64,000 nt of DNA, taken from positions 186,001 through 250,000 of the forward strand of contig JAGOBB010000001.1 in the NCBI GenBank assembly GCA_017983615.1. The letters are read 5' to 3'. Below, one piece after another: positions 55,770-64,000 of this stretch (positions are counted from its first letter, which is position 1; each line of letters opens with the position of its first letter). The DNA is from Azonexus sp. (GTDB lineage Bacteria > Pseudomonadota > Gammaproteobacteria > Burkholderiales > Rhodocyclaceae). Under the pieces are notes generated by a model. The model had not been told where the DNA came from, did no database searches, and saw only the letters and a program-made list of their open reading frames with translations. The position numbers and the translations under genes are program-made.

Positions 55770-56347
55770 CAGGCTTTGGACAGCAACTTGAGGGCCGCCC
55801 GGATGCCGTCTGAGGTGCCGATATCGGCCGGCAGCTGCTTCATTGCCGCCGCCGCTTCCTTTTCGTTGTAGCCGAGGGCGAGCAGGGCGTTGGAAATGTC
55901 CTGCCTGGCGTCATCGACCGTAGCATTCAGGGAAACGCCAGTGGCTTCGGCCAGCTTACCCTTCAGTTCGAGCAGCAGGCGCTCGGCAGTTTTCTTGCCA
56001 ATGCCGGGAATCTTGATCAGCCGCCCCAGTTCCTGCTGGGCGACGGCGGCGGCCAGATCGCCGACCGATAGTCCGGAAAGCACCGACAGCGCCGTCCGGG
56101 CGCCGATGCCGGAAACCTTCAGCAACTGGCGGAAGGCGAAGCGCTCGGCCTCGGTCAGAAAACCGTAGAGATAGTGGCCGTCCTCGCGCACCGCGAAATG
56201 GGTCAGCAGTTTGGTCTTTTCGCCGGCCGCCGGCAGGTTGTAGAAAGTGCTCATCGGCACGTCGAGCTCGTAGCCGACGCCGTTCACGTCGAGGACGATC
56301 TGCGGCGGGTTCTTTTCGGCCAGGATGCCGGTCAGTCTTCCGATCAT
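55769..56347 (-). CDS. ruvA: Holliday junction protein RuvA
   Basis: A 192-residue protein: N-terminal OB fold ([31 protein letters not shown]), helix-hairpin-helix domain ([34 protein letters not shown]), and the C-terminal RuvB-binding domain ([16 protein letters not shown]). The linker before the last domain reads SLNATVDD and holds an exact dispersed core (55916-55927). The linker is disordered in known RuvA structures. Confidence 0.97.
   Translation of the reverse strand: MIGRLTGILAEKNPPQIVLDVNGVGYELDVPMSTFYNLPAAGEKTKLLTHFAVREDGHYLYGFLTEAERFAFRQLLKVSGIGARTALSVLSGLSVGDLAAAVAQQELGRLIKIPGIGKKTAERLLLELKGKLAEATGVSLNATVDDARQDISNALLALGYNEKEAAAAMKQLPADIGTSDGIRAALKLLSKA
55916..55927 (-). repeat. 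Dispersed core repeat, copy 9 (core only, in ruvA)
   Basis: Exact core GACCGTAGCATT on the plus strand, read as NATV in RuvA. No recognisable tail. Confidence 0.78.
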
Positions 56348-56396
56348 TTGCAGGAGATCTCTTTCTGGAAAAAGTACTGTATTTTCACACAGGTTC

Positions 56397-56930
56397 TCAT
56401 CCTATCAGTCGCCCACCCTTTACGCGATACCCTGCCGTCGCCAATGCCCCCAACCCCTGCCCGCCGTGGGCGTGGCAAATGGCGCAAGCCAGCGCGTCGG
56501 CAGCGTCCGCGGTCGGCGATCCGGGCAGGTTCAAAAGCCGGACGACCATATCCTGAACCTGCTCCTTGGCCGCCTTGCCATGGCCGACCACCGCCTGCTT
56601 CACCTGCAGCGCGGTGTATTCGGCGACCGGCAGCCCGGCATGGACCAGCGCGCTGATCGCCGCGCCGCGCGCCTGGCCGAGCAGCAGCGTCGATTGCGGA
56701 TTGACGTTGACGAAGACCTTTTCCACCGCCGCCTGGTTCGGCTGATAGGTGGCAATGACCTCGCTGATGCCTTTGAACAGCGTACTGATCCGCTGTGGGA
56801 GCGATTCCTTGTCGTTTGACTTGATGCAGCCGCTGGCGACGTAAATCAGCTGGTTGCCGTGCTTTTCGATAACACCAAAGCCGGTCACCCGCAGCCCCGG
56901 ATCAATGCCCAGTATCCGCGGCACAGTCAT
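56397..56930 (-). CDS. ruvC: Holliday junction resolvase RuvC
   Basis: A 177-residue nuclease with catalytic acidic residues in [18 protein letters not shown] (Asp near 8), AVEKVFVN (Glu near 69) and [14 protein letters not shown] (Asp pair near 142). It cuts Holliday junctions moved by RuvAB. ATG at 56930 overlaps the upstream EamA gene as ATGA. A 49-bp gap leads to ruvA. Confidence 0.96.
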   Translation of the reverse strand: MTVPRILGIDPGLRVTGFGVIEKHGNQLIYVASGCIKSNDKESLPQRISTLFKGISEVIATYQPNQAAVEKVFVNVNPQSTLLLGQARGAAISALVHAGLPVAEYTALQVKQAVVGHGKAAKEQVQDMVVRLLNLPGSPTADAADALACAICHAHGGQGLGALATAGYRVKGGRLIG

Positions 56931-57778
56931 TTTGCCCGCGCCACCAGATAAACGCCGCTGACGGCGACGGCCATGCCAAATGCTACGGTCAGGGTCAAAT
57001 TTTCGCCAAAAACGAAAAAGGCGATCAGCGCCGTGGTCGGCGGCGTCAGATAGAACAGGCTGGCGACATTGACTGCGCTGCCGCTGCGGATCAGCAGGTT
57101 GAGCAGGCTGATCGCGCCGATCGAAAGGACCAGCACCAGCCAGCCGAGGGCGAACAGGAAATGGCCGTTCCAGTCGATCCGGTAGTCCTCGAACAGCGCC
57201 ACGGCAATAGCCGTGACGATGGCCGTCGGCACGAACTGAATCACCGAGCCGCTGCGCAGGTCGAAGCTTGGGCAGAAGCGCTTCTGGTACAGCGTGCCGG
57301 CCGTGATGCCGAGCAGGGCGACCAGCGCCGGGATCAGCATCGGCCCGAGCGCGCCATCGCCCAACTTGCCCGAGACAACCAGGGCAATGCCGATGAAGCC
57401 CAGCCCAAGGCCGCCCCATTGGCGAGCGCTCACTCTCTCGCCAAGCAGCCACCCGGATAGCAAACCGGTCAGCAAGGGCTGCATACCGACAACCAGCGCC
57501 GTGATGCCCGCCGACAGCCCGTGCTTGATGGCGACAAACACACCGCCGAGATAAACGGCATGAACCAGCACGCCGGAAATACCAATGTGCAACCAGTCGC
57601 GCGGCCGTGCCGGCCACGGTGCGCGGGTCGCCAGTGCGATGGCTGTCATCAGCCCGATGACCAGAAAGTAGCGGGTGAGCAGGAAGGACAGCGGCTCGGC
57701 ATGGGGCAGCCCGTACTTGGCGCCGATGAAGCCGGTACTCCACAGGAAGACGAACAGGAGCGGATAGATGCGTTGCAT
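56927..57778 (-). CDS. EamA/RhaT-family permease
   Basis: A 283-residue drug/metabolite transporter with ten helices in two EamA repeats (second: [20 protein letters not shown] onward; [39 protein letters not shown]). Substrate unknown. The loop after FFVFGE reads NLTLTVAFG; its codons include an exact dispersed core (56979-56990). Just upstream of ruvC and overlapping it. Confidence 0.9.
   Translation of the reverse strand: MQRIYPLLFVFLWSTGFIGAKYGLPHAEPLSFLLTRYFLVIGLMTAIALATRAPWPARPRDWLHIGISGVLVHAVYLGGVFVAIKHGLSAGITALVVGMQPLLTGLLSGWLLGERVSARQWGGLGLGFIGIALVVSGKLGDGALGPMLIPALVALLGITAGTLYQKRFCPSFDLRSGSVIQFVPTAIVTAIAVALFEDYRIDWNGHFLFALGWLVLVLSIGAISLLNLLIRSGSAVNVASLFYLTPPTTALIAFFVFGENLTLTVAFGMAVAVSGVYLVARAK
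56979..57014 (+). repeat. Dispersed core repeat, copy 10 (inside the eamA gene)
   Basis: Exact core AATGCTACGGTC, partial tail AGGGTCAAATTTTCGCCAAAAACG. On the opposite strand it encodes LTVAF at the last loop-helix junction of the transporter. Confidence 0.82.
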
Positions 57779-57784
57779 GACCGT

Positions 57785-58291
57785 TCAGCCCGACAACTCG
57801 CCGGCACATTGCCGGCGCGCTTCAAGGAAGGTCTCGAACAAGGTACGGGCATCGCCGCTGGCCCGGTGGCGGCGCAGCGCCAGGCGAATCTCGACGGCAG
57901 CGCGGGTGGCGTGCCACAGCGATTTTTCGCACTCGCTGAGCAGGTCGCGCAAATCCTTCAGTTCGAACGATGGCACCAGATCGGCCGCGTCGTAGAGCAC
58001 GCTGAGCCAGACATAGTCGTAGGCCCAGGCATCGCAATAAATACGTTGACCGCGCAGGGCGCGGTTGAGGGCGAGGCAGACCTCGACGGCCGGCTTGCCG
58101 TGGATATCCAGCAAGGGGCGGGCGATGCCGTGCACGCTCTCGGCACCATCGTCCCAGTGCGTCCAGCCGGGTTCCGGCCGGATCAGCGAACAGAAGGACT
58201 GGCCGTCCGGCTGGTAGTAGCCGATTTCGATCGGGTAGCTGCCGCGCCCGAAGCCCGAGGCTTCGATGTCGATGATGACCGGCAAGGTCAC
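57785..58291 (-). CDS. DEDD-type 3'-5' exonuclease-like protein
   Basis: A 168-residue protein of the DnaQ/RNase T superfamily: [22 protein letters not shown] carries the first Asp-Glu pair, [16 protein letters not shown] the next acidic residue, and [15 protein letters not shown] a divergent final motif lacking the classical HxxxxxD. It may act on RNA or DNA ends or be weakened. GTG start, 6 bp from the EamA gene. Confidence 0.75.
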   Translation of the reverse strand: MTLPVIIDIEASGFGRGSYPIEIGYYQPDGQSFCSLIRPEPGWTHWDDGAESVHGIARPLLDIHGKPAVEVCLALNRALRGQRIYCDAWAYDYVWLSVLYDAADLVPSFELKDLRDLLSECEKSLWHATRAAVEIRLALRRHRASGDARTLFETFLEARRQCAGELSG

Positions 58292-58321
58292 GGCGCGCCC
58301 TTTACGTCGCCGGGTTCGGCG

Positions 58322-58804
58322 TCAGTCGCAAGTAGCCAGGCAACTGGCCGCGTCGGTGGCACAGGCCTTGTCGTCGACGATGGTGCAGGCGCTCTTGGTC
58401 CGGTAGGTGAAGTTGATGCCGCCGGGGTAACTGCAGACGACCTTGTTGAGCTTGCCCTGGCGTTCAATCTTCATGCCCGTCGCCTTCAGCGCCTTGACCT
58501 TGGCCGGCGGCAGGTCGCAGGAAACATAGCTGTCGAACACGCCATCCTTGGACTCCCACAGCGCAAGGTTCTTCATCTGCCGGTAATCCTTGTAGCGCAC
58601 GCAGGAATCGGTTTCCTTGGCATACACCTTGGCGTTGTCGCTGCAGAAGGCGGTATAGGTGTGCTTCAGTTCTTCCTCGGTCGGGCAGGCATTGACCTGC
58701 GCGGCGGAAGCCAGGTCGGGGCAGCCGTATTGCGCCGCCGCTGCGGAAAAGCTGATCAGGCCGGCAAGCAGGGCTGGGACAAGCGAACGAAGATTCACGG
58801 ACAT
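58322..58804 (-). CDS. Cys-rich periplasmic protein, unknown function
   Basis: A 160-residue protein with a Sec signal (cleavage near SAAAA) and ten cysteines in the mature part (YGCPDL, NACPTEEEL, FCSDN, SCVRYKD, SCDLPP, VVCSYPGG, SACTIVDDKACATDAASCLATCD). The pattern suggests several disulfides. No family recognised. ATG at 58804; it stands between yebC and the exonuclease gene on the same strand. Confidence 0.75.
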   Translation of the reverse strand: MSVNLRSLVPALLAGLISFSAAAAQYGCPDLASAAQVNACPTEEELKHTYTAFCSDNAKVYAKETDSCVRYKDYRQMKNLALWESKDGVFDSYVSCDLPPAKVKALKATGMKIERQGKLNKVVCSYPGGINFTYRTKSACTIVDDKACATDAASCLATCD

Positions 58805-58863
58805 TCCTTTGGCGGCGACAACAAACGGATCGCTGCGGACGGGCCGCCCGCAGCCGGGATGCT

Positions 58864-59589
58864 TCAGTCTTCGATGACGGCCGTGGTGTAGATTTCCTGC
58901 ACGTCGTCGAGGTTTTCCAGCGCGTCGAGCAGCTTCTGCATGCGCACGCCTTCGTCGCCGGCAAAGACGTTTTCGCCTTCCGGCTTCATCGTCACTTCGC
59001 CGAATTCCGGCTTGAAGCCGGCCGCTTCCAACGCGTCCTTGACCGCCATGTAGTCGTTTGGCGGCGTCAGGACTTCGATCGAGCCGTCGTCGTTGGTTGT
59101 CACATCGTCAGCACCGGCCTCGATCGCCGCATCCATCAGCGCACCTTCGTCGGTACCCGGGGCGAAGATCATCTGGCCGCAGTGCTTGAACTGGAATGCG
59201 ACGCAACCGTCGGACCCCATGTTGCCGCCGTACTTCGAGAAGGCATGGCGAACCTCGGCCACCGTGCGCACCTTGTTGTCAGTCAGGCAATCGACCATGA
59301 TTGCCGCACCGCCGATGCCGTAACCTTCGTAACGGATCTCGATGTACTCGACACCTTCCAGCTCGCCCGTACCCTTCTTGATCGCCGTGTCGATCTTGTC
59401 CTTGGGCATGTTGACGCCCTTGGCCTTGTCAACCGCGACACGCAGGCGCGGGTTGAAATTGATGTCGCCGCCGCCCATCTTGGACGCGACGGTGATTTCC
59501 TTGGCAATCTTGGAGAAGGCGGCGCCGCGCTTCTCGTCCTGGCGCCCTTTACGGTGCTGGATATTGGCCCACTTGGAATGACCCGCCAT
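58864..59589 (-). CDS. yebC: YebC/PmpR-family protein
   Basis: A 241-residue YebC/TACO1 protein, beginning [22 protein letters not shown], with [22 protein letters not shown] and the acidic third domain. Family members act as transcriptional regulators or promote translation through proline stretches. In many bacteria yebC is upstream of ruvC; here three genes intervene before ruvC on the same strand. Confidence 0.96.
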   Translation of the reverse strand: MAGHSKWANIQHRKGRQDEKRGAAFSKIAKEITVASKMGGGDINFNPRLRVAVDKAKGVNMPKDKIDTAIKKGTGELEGVEYIEIRYEGYGIGGAAIMVDCLTDNKVRTVAEVRHAFSKYGGNMGSDGCVAFQFKHCGQMIFAPGTDEGALMDAAIEAGADDVTTNDDGSIEVLTPPNDYMAVKDALEAAGFKPEFGEVTMKPEGENVFAGDEGVRMQKLLDALENLDDVQEIYTTAVIED

Positions 59590-59748
59590 GCTGTTTCCCT
59601 GAATGCAAATAACGAAGAAGGCGTGATTTTACCCGGCCGGAAGCTTCCCGTCAGGCCGGCGTAACACCCGGACTTACGCTATTTAACAAAGCGCTACCCG
59701 CGCGTTGCTAGAATGCCGGAATACTTTTCCCCGCTGGAGCCTGCCGCC

Positions 59749-61365
59749 ATGACCGAACCCCTTTACCTCGCCAAATCAGAAGACGGCTACCCCGCCCTGC
59801 TGCCGCAGATGGCCAACCGCCACGGGCTGATCACCGGCGCCACCGGCACCGGCAAGACGGTGACCCTGCAGTCGATGGCCGAACGCCTGTCCTTCGCCGG
59901 CGTTCCGGTCTTCATGGCCGACGTCAAGGGCGACCTCTCGGGCATGGGCGCCGCCGGCAGTCCTTCCGAAAAGCTGCTCAAGCGTATCGCCGACCTCGGC
60001 CTCGACGGCTTTACTCCCTACGCCAACCCGGTCGCCTTCTGGGACGTCTTCGGCCAGGGCGGCGTGCCGGTCCGCGCCACGGTGTCCGACATGGGCCCGC
60101 TGCTCCTCGCCCGCCTGCTCAACCTCAACGACACCCAGGCCGGCGTCCTGCAACTGGTCTTCAAGATCGCTGACGACCAGGGCCTCTTGCTGCTCGACCT
60201 CAAGGACCTGCGCGCCATGGTCCAGCACGTCGGCGACAACGCCAAGAATTTCACCACCGAATACGGCAACGTCGCCGCCGCCTCGATCGGCGCCATTCAG
60301 CGCGGCCTGTTGACGCTCGAAGAGCAGGGCGGCGACGTATTCTTCGGCGAACCGATGCTGAACATCAACGACCTGATGAAAGTCGACGAAAACGGCCGCG
60401 GCGTCATCAACGTCTTCGCCGCCGACAAGCTGATCAACTCCCCGGCCCTGTACTCCACCTTCCTGCTCTGGATGCTGGCCGAACTGTTCGAGCAGCTCCC
60501 CGAAGCCGGCGACCTCGACAAACCCAAGCTCGTTTTCTTCTTCGACGAAGCCCACCTGCTCTTTTCCGATGCGCCGCAAGCGCTGACCGACAAGGTCGAG
60601 CAGGTCGTCCGCCTGATCCGCTCCAAGGGCGTCGGCGTCTATTTCGTCACCCAGAACCCGTTGGATGTGCCGGAAAAAATCCTCGGCCAGCTCGGCAACC
60701 GCGTCCAGCACGCCCTGCGCGCCTTCACCCCGCGCGACCAGAAAGCCGTCCAGGCAGCCGCCGAGACCATGCGCGCCAACCCCAAGTTCGACGCCGCCAC
60801 GGCGATCACCGAACTCGGCGTCGGCGAAGCGCTGGTCTCCTTCCTCGACGAAAAGGGCCGGCCGACCATCGTCGAACGCGGCTTCATCTTCCCGCCCGCC
60901 TCCCGCCTCGGCCCGCTGACACCCGAAGAACGCCAGGCCGTCATCCAGGCCAGCCCGATGCTCGCCGCCTACGGCACCACGGTCGACCGCGAATCAGCCT
61001 ACGAGCTGCTCCGCGGCAAACCCGCTGCCCAGCAGCCCGCCCCCGGCGCCATCCCCGCCCCGCCGGCCGGCGGCAACCTCAACGACAGCGACTGGGGCAA
61101 CACCGCCAACCAGCAACCTCAACCTCGCTACGAATCCGCCCGCCAGCCTGCCCCAGCCTCCCAAGAAGAATCGGGCGGCGGCCTGCTCGGCGGCCTCGGC
61201 AACATCCTGATGGGCAGCACCGGGCCGCGCGGCGGCAAGCGCGAAGGCGTGCTGGAGAGCGCAGCCAAAAGTGCCGCCCGCGGCGTCGCCGGCACCGTCG
61301 GCCGTGAGATCGGGAAGCAGATTTTGCGAGGGGTGCTGGGGTCGATTTTGGGTGGTCGGCGCTGA
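59749..61365 (+). CDS. HerA-like/DUF853 ATPase
   Basis: A 538-residue ATPase. Walker [17 protein letters not shown] near residue 29; Walker [14 protein letters not shown] near 265; then [38 protein letters not shown]. The C-terminal 120 residues are Pro/Gln/Gly-rich and end in a helix. DUF853 (YjgR type) proteins resemble HerA helicases; role unknown. ATG at 59749 with GGAG upstream; a -10-like TAGAAT lies at 59709. Diverges from yebC. Confidence 0.92.
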   Translation: MTEPLYLAKSEDGYPALLPQMANRHGLITGATGTGKTVTLQSMAERLSFAGVPVFMADVKGDLSGMGAAGSPSEKLLKRIADLGLDGFTPYANPVAFWDVFGQGGVPVRATVSDMGPLLLARLLNLNDTQAGVLQLVFKIADDQGLLLLDLKDLRAMVQHVGDNAKNFTTEYGNVAAASIGAIQRGLLTLEEQGGDVFFGEPMLNINDLMKVDENGRGVINVFAADKLINSPALYSTFLLWMLAELFEQLPEAGDLDKPKLVFFFDEAHLLFSDAPQALTDKVEQVVRLIRSKGVGVYFVTQNPLDVPEKILGQLGNRVQHALRAFTPRDQKAVQAAAETMRANPKFDAATAITELGVGEALVSFLDEKGRPTIVERGFIFPPASRLGPLTPEERQAVIQASPMLAAYGTTVDRESAYELLRGKPAAQQPAPGAIPAPPAGGNLNDSDWGNTANQQPQPRYESARQPAPASQEESGGGLLGGLGNILMGSTGPRGGKREGVLESAAKSAARGVAGTVGREIGKQILRGVLGSILGGRR

Positions 61366-61402
61366 ATGTAGTTAGCCCACATCTAACTCATAGGACAATA
61401 TC

Positions 61403-61747
61403 ATGAAGGCATTGGTAGCTTCGCTCAAAAACTCCGGAAGCTTTCTGCTAAAAACCGAGGTCCCCTTTTGGGTAAATATTCTTGCCGCAGTGTTCATCAG
61501 TTGGGCTTTTTCGCTGCTATCCGATCTCGGTCTCCGAGAAGAGACAAATCGGCTGGCTCAACTTAACAATACGATGTTATTAGCCATTTCAAATATTCAA
61601 AATGGGCAAGCTGTCATCAAAGTCGACAAAGATGAGCGCGGCGATTACACACGGCTAAGTGTTGAAGTACAGGGTGGAACATTTACCGGCCATGGCAACG
61701 GCTGGGGAGGCGACGCAACGGGAGATTCCGCGAAAACCGAACGATAG
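61403..61747 (+). CDS. Small membrane protein of 114 residues, atypical base composition
   Basis: One helix near 22-42 (FWVNILAAVFISWAFSLL), then a charged, Gly-rich tail (GGTFTGHGNGWGGDATGD). No family recognised. The gene is clearly lower in GC than its neighbours, which hints at recent transfer. It is followed by a strong terminator. Confidence 0.65.
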   Translation: MKALVASLKNSGSFLLKTEVPFWVNILAAVFISWAFSLLSDLGLREETNRLAQLNNTMLLAISNIQNGQAVIKVDKDERGDYTRLSVEVQGGTFTGHGNGWGGDATGDSAKTER

Positions 61748-61772
61748 AGCTAAAAGTAGAGCAAAAAGGGGC

Positions 61773-61804
61773 AATGGCGCAGAAAACATCTTTTGCGCCA
61801 TTTT
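61773..61804 (+). terminator. Terminator after the 114-residue gene
   Basis: AATGGCGCA (61773-61781) and TGCGCCATT (61794-61802) form a 9-bp stem extended by A/T pairs, then a T run. Confidence 0.82.
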
Positions 61805-61839
61805 GATTTTTGGCCTTTTTTCCGGCCGACCGTAGCATT
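61805..61839 (-). repeat. Dispersed core repeat, copy 11 (intergenic, before vapBC)
   Basis: Exact core (61828-61839) with full tail: GATTTTTGGCC, T tract, CCGGCC. Lies between the terminator and the vapBC promoter. Confidence 0.9.
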
Positions 61840-61937
61840 CCCCCAGACGGCCGAGCGATAACGGGCCGTACCATGAAGGCCAGACTCCGATTTATTGGCA
61901 CCGGACAAGACTCACCTTTGACGCCTCGCCACACGTT

Positions 61938-61958
61938 GTATATAGTCATCGTATATAG
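61938..61958 (+). promoter_or_regulatory. vapBC operator candidate
   Basis: GTATATAG occurs twice (61938-61945 and 61951-61958), 13 bp apart, 20 bp before the vapB start. Spacing and position fit binding by VapB and control by the VapBC complex. Confidence 0.5.
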
Positions 61959-61977
61959 CAACAACCGGAGCACCGGC

Positions 61978-62211
61978 ATGAGCACCAGCACTGTCTTTAC
62001 CAACAACCGCACACAAGCCGTTCGCCTGCCGGCTGAACTGCGCTTTCCCGACAATATCCGGAAGGTGGACGTTCGCGCTGTCGGCAACGAGCGCATCATC
62101 GCGCCGGCCGATCAGGCTTGGGACAGTTTCTTTCTTGGCGCCGAGTTACCGAGCGATGACTTCATGGCCGACCGTGCCAGCCAGGAACAGCCGGAGCGCG
62201 AAGCGTTCTGA
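61978..62211 (+). CDS. vapB: VapB-type antitoxin
   Basis: A 77-residue protein with an AbrB/SpoVT-like swapped-hairpin N-terminus (TVFTNNRTQAVRLPAELRFPDNIRKVDVRAVGNERIIAP), typical of VapB antitoxins, and a C-terminal toxin-binding tail. GGAG is 8 nt upstream of the ATG. It binds VapC and represses its own promoter. 3 bp separate it from vapC. Confidence 0.92.
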   Translation: MSTSTVFTNNRTQAVRLPAELRFPDNIRKVDVRAVGNERIIAPADQAWDSFFLGAELPSDDFMADRASQEQPEREAF

Positions 62212-62214
62212 GCC

Positions 62215-62628
62215 ATGCTGAAATACCTGCTCGATACTAATATCGTCATCTACGTCATCAAGCGCCGCCCGCCGGAGGTGCGCGAGGTTTTCAACGAGCA
62301 GCACGGGCGGATGGCGATTTCGGCGATTACGCTGGCAGAACTGGTGCACGGGGCCGAAAAAAGCCAGTTTCCGAGCCGGAATCTGGCGGTAGTCGAAGAT
62401 TTTTGTAGCCGTTTGACGGTACTGCCCTACCCGCCCGAGGCTGCGTATCACTACGGCAGCATCCGGGCGGCACTGGAACGGCAAGGCCGCCCGATCGGCG
62501 TCAATGATCTGCATATTGCCGCCCACGCCCGGAGCAGCGGCCTGACAGTGGTCACCAACAATCTTTCCGAATTCGAACGGGTTCCCGGATTGCTGCTGAC
62601 AAACTGGCTAACACCGTCCGGAGTATGA
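62215..62628 (+). CDS. vapC: VapC-type PIN-domain toxin
   Basis: A 137-residue PIN ribonuclease. Acidic metal ligands are visible in YLLDTNIVIYVIKRR (Asp7), ITLAELVHGAEKS (Glu near 41) and IGVNDLHIAAHAR (Asp near 99), followed by TNNLSEFERVPGL. VapC toxins cleave tRNA or rRNA. Forms a two-gene toxin-antitoxin operon with vapB. Confidence 0.94.
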   Translation: MLKYLLDTNIVIYVIKRRPPEVREVFNEQHGRMAISAITLAELVHGAEKSQFPSRNLAVVEDFCSRLTVLPYPPEAAYHYGSIRAALERQGRPIGVNDLHIAAHARSSGLTVVTNNLSEFERVPGLLLTNWLTPSGV

Positions 62629-62645
62629 GCAACGAAGGAAAATGA

Positions 62646-62659
62646 GGGGAGAGTTCCCC
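62646..62659. terminator. Bidirectional terminator between vapC and the OB-fold gene
   Basis: GGGGA (62646-62650) and TCCCC (62655-62659) with a GAGT loop, flanked by AAAAT and ATTTT. Short stem, but rightly placed between converging genes. Confidence 0.55.
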
Positions 62660-62675
62660 AATTTTCATGCTGCAA

Positions 62676-63056
62676 TTACTTGGCCGTAATCGTCGCTTCT
62701 TCGATCAACAGCGGATACATGTAGCCGCTGCCGAAATCGCGGTTCAGTACGGCGACGCCGGAAATGCTGACCTGGTCGCCGACCTTCGCGGTCTGCTTGC
62801 TGGTGACGATAAGGTTGTTGGTGCCGGCGCCCGCGTCGCCGGTGCCGTCCTGAATGTGCACGAAGTTGCGGCCCATGATGCCGTTGTTGACCTTGACCAC
62901 CTTGCCCGCGGCCTTGACGTTCTTGCCGGAGAGCACAGCCTTGTTTTGGTTGATCGAAGCGACGGTCGCCGGACCTTCGTCGGCAATGGCTGCATTGAAT
63001 CCTGCCAGGCCGACGGCGGCAAGAAGGCCGACGAAGGCAATGGTTCGAATGTTCAT
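62676..63056 (-). CDS. Periplasmic OB-fold (nucleic-acid-binding-like) protein
   Basis: A 126-residue protein with a signal peptide (to about AAIADEG) and a single OB-fold-like domain: GKVVKVNNGIMGRNFVHIQDGTG, NNLIVTSKQTAKVGDQVSISGVAVLNRDFGSGY. Similar domains occur in proteins annotated as nucleotide-binding, but a periplasmic role in metal or cytochrome context is equally possible. ATG at 63056 with AGAGGAG upstream. Confidence 0.75.
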   Translation of the reverse strand: MNIRTIAFVGLLAAVGLAGFNAAIADEGPATVASINQNKAVLSGKNVKAAGKVVKVNNGIMGRNFVHIQDGTGDAGAGTNNLIVTSKQTAKVGDQVSISGVAVLNRDFGSGYMYPLLIEEATITAK

Positions 63057-63221
63057 GAAAACTCCTCTGAAAATGGAATGGCGGAAGAAGCGCCTTGCTG
63101 CCGGACGCCAGTGGCCGCATCCGGGAGTGCCATCATAGAATGAATCCCGGACCTTGCCTGACACAATATCCAGCCCCTAACTTTGTCATAATGGCGCCCT
63201 GACAGAATATTGGGGAAGTCG

Positions 63222-63653
63222 ATGCTACGCGCTGTTTTTGCTTTTCTCGGACTGGTCGTACTGGCCACCGTTGGCTGGGTCTGGCTGACCCTGACCTGGA
63301 GCTATTCGGAGGGCGAGCGGGCCGGCTATGTCCAGAAGCTTTCCCACAAGGGCTGGCTGTGCAAGACCTGGGAGGGCGAAATCGCCATGGTCACGATGCC
63401 GGGCGCCATTCCCGACCGTTTCATTTTTTCGGTGCGCGACGAGGCTGTCGCCGCCAAAATCAACGCGATGGCCGGACAGCGCGTGGTGCTGATCTACGAG
63501 CAGCACAAGTTCGTGCCAACCAACTGCTTCGGCGAGACCGAATATTTCGTCACCGATGCGCGCGCCGTCGCCGAGCAGCCGACCTCGCTGGCTCCGCCGG
63601 TCGCACCGCCGCTGACGCCGGCCCCCGCAGCACCGGCGGCACCGCTCAAGTAA
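63222..63653 (+). CDS. Hypothetical membrane-anchored protein of 143 residues
   Basis: N-terminal helix (5-25), then a soluble domain (WSYSEGERAGYVQKLSHKGWLCKTWEGEIAM, INAMAGQRVVLIYEQHKFVPTNCFGETEYFVTD) and an Ala/Pro-rich tail. Likely periplasmic. It resembles conserved hypothetical proteins in betaproteobacteria; no function assigned. ATG at 63222; an in-frame TTG upstream is unlikely. Diverges from the OB-fold gene. Confidence 0.75.
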   Translation: MLRAVFAFLGLVVLATVGWVWLTLTWSYSEGERAGYVQKLSHKGWLCKTWEGEIAMVTMPGAIPDRFIFSVRDEAVAAKINAMAGQRVVLIYEQHKFVPTNCFGETEYFVTDARAVAEQPTSLAPPVAPPLTPAPAAPAAPLK

Positions 63654-63684
63654 GCCACAAGCGGGGGCGACCCCGGGAATGAAT

Positions 63685-63713
63685 GGCGCGGAGATTTTCT
63701 GCGCCCTTTTTTT
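63685..63713 (+). terminator. Terminator after the 143-residue gene
   Basis: GGCGC (63685-63689) and GCGCC (63701-63705) with extra AGA/TCT pairing, followed by C and seven Ts. Confidence 0.78.
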
Positions 63714-63807
63714 GCCGCCTTGTTCAACCGCATCTCGCCAAGAAATCACCCCGGCCACGCCCCCCGAGCGTAAAATAAGCGTTTTCTAATTTAGATTGAA
63801 GCACGCC

Positions 63808-64000
63808 ATGAAAGCACTTCTCCCCATCGCCCTGATATTGGCCGCCCTGCCCGCGCTGGCGCAGGATGTCGCCGCCCTGACCGCCGACACCAAGAAGGTC
63901 GTGCTGCCGGTGGTGCCCAAGGTCGTCGCCGCCATGCAGGAAGCGGTGGCCGAGAAGGGCGTGGCCGGGGCCATTCCCGTCTGCAAGGAGCAGGCGCCGG
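63808..64000 (+). CDS. DUF3365-like periplasmic protein (partial)
   Basis: Runs off the right edge; 64 codons visible. A signal peptide (MKALLPIALILAALPALAQ) is followed by a helical region with VVPKVVAAMQEAVAEKG and AIPVCKEQAP, which matches the start of DUF3365/Tll0287-type sensor or heme-associated domains. Assignment is tentative because the diagnostic C-terminal part is missing. Confidence 0.6.
   Translation, partial: MKALLPIALILAALPALAQDVAALTADTKKVVLPVVPKVVAAMQEAVAEKGVAGAIPVCKEQAP

Overview
The window looks like chromosomal DNA of a high-GC betaproteobacterium of the Rhodocyclales, most like Dechloromonas/Azonexus. This rests on gene content and protein resemblance only: an uptake hydrogenase of the Ralstonia HoxKG/Hup type, a full System I cytochrome c maturation operon, a propionyl-CoA to succinyl-CoA module, a Tol-Pal cluster, 6S RNA next to zapA, and several c-di-GMP proteins. 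I saw no rRNA, tRNA, CRISPR array, transposase or prophage.

Layout. 1-6532 (minus): hupSLCDFGHIJ, a membrane-bound [NiFe] hydrogenase with maturation factors, read from a sigma54-like promoter. 6575-9681: a short region with three FNR/Anr-type boxes, then a CBS-PAS-GGDEF-EAL-CZB protein. 9801-16850 (plus): ccmABCDEFGHI plus napF. 16847-18672: two unrecognised genes. 18736-25501 (minus): pccA, pccB, meaB and methylmalonyl-CoA mutase, with a divergent GntR regulator. 26347-28126 (minus): a two-protein Aer-like receptor (FAD-type PAS protein plus MCP). 28309-31209: enoyl-CoA hydratase, TSUP permease, EVE protein, 6S RNA, zapA and a ZapB-like gene. 31339-35380 (plus): cobalamin riboswitch and btuBCD. 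35530-41176 (plus): a Tim44-like protein, then a TonB-dependent receptor, YfiR and CHASE-type hybrid kinase operon. 41160-59589 (mostly minus): selO, a YeeE-type transporter, queC, GGDEF-EAL, PilZ, queE, cpoB-pal-tolBARQ-ybgC, ruvB-perM-ruvA-ruvC, EamA, a DEDD exonuclease, a Cys-rich periplasmic protein and yebC. 59749-64000: a HerA-like ATPase, a small membrane protein, vapBC, an OB-fold periplasmic protein and the start of a DUF3365-like gene.

How it works together. Hydrogenase, cytochrome c maturation, aerotaxis and an FNR-box-linked c-di-GMP enzyme point to a respiratory lifestyle that moves between oxic and anoxic conditions. B12 import under riboswitch control would supply the B12-dependent methylmalonyl-CoA mutase. 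c-di-GMP signalling recurs: two GGDEF-EAL proteins, a PilZ protein, and a YfiR partner that here sits beside a histidine kinase.

Most unusual: a dispersed repeat with a near-invariant 12-bp core, AATGCTACGGTC, present 11 times on both strands (10 exact, one with a single mismatch) and followed in most copies by a GGCC/A-tract tail. Eight copies lie inside genes, in frame, including one that forms most of the CcmH signal peptide. Its layout recalls DNA-uptake signal sequences. A second theme is operon gaps (hupC-hupD, tolQ-tolR, cpoB-queE) whose inverted-repeat arms start at the upstream stop codon.
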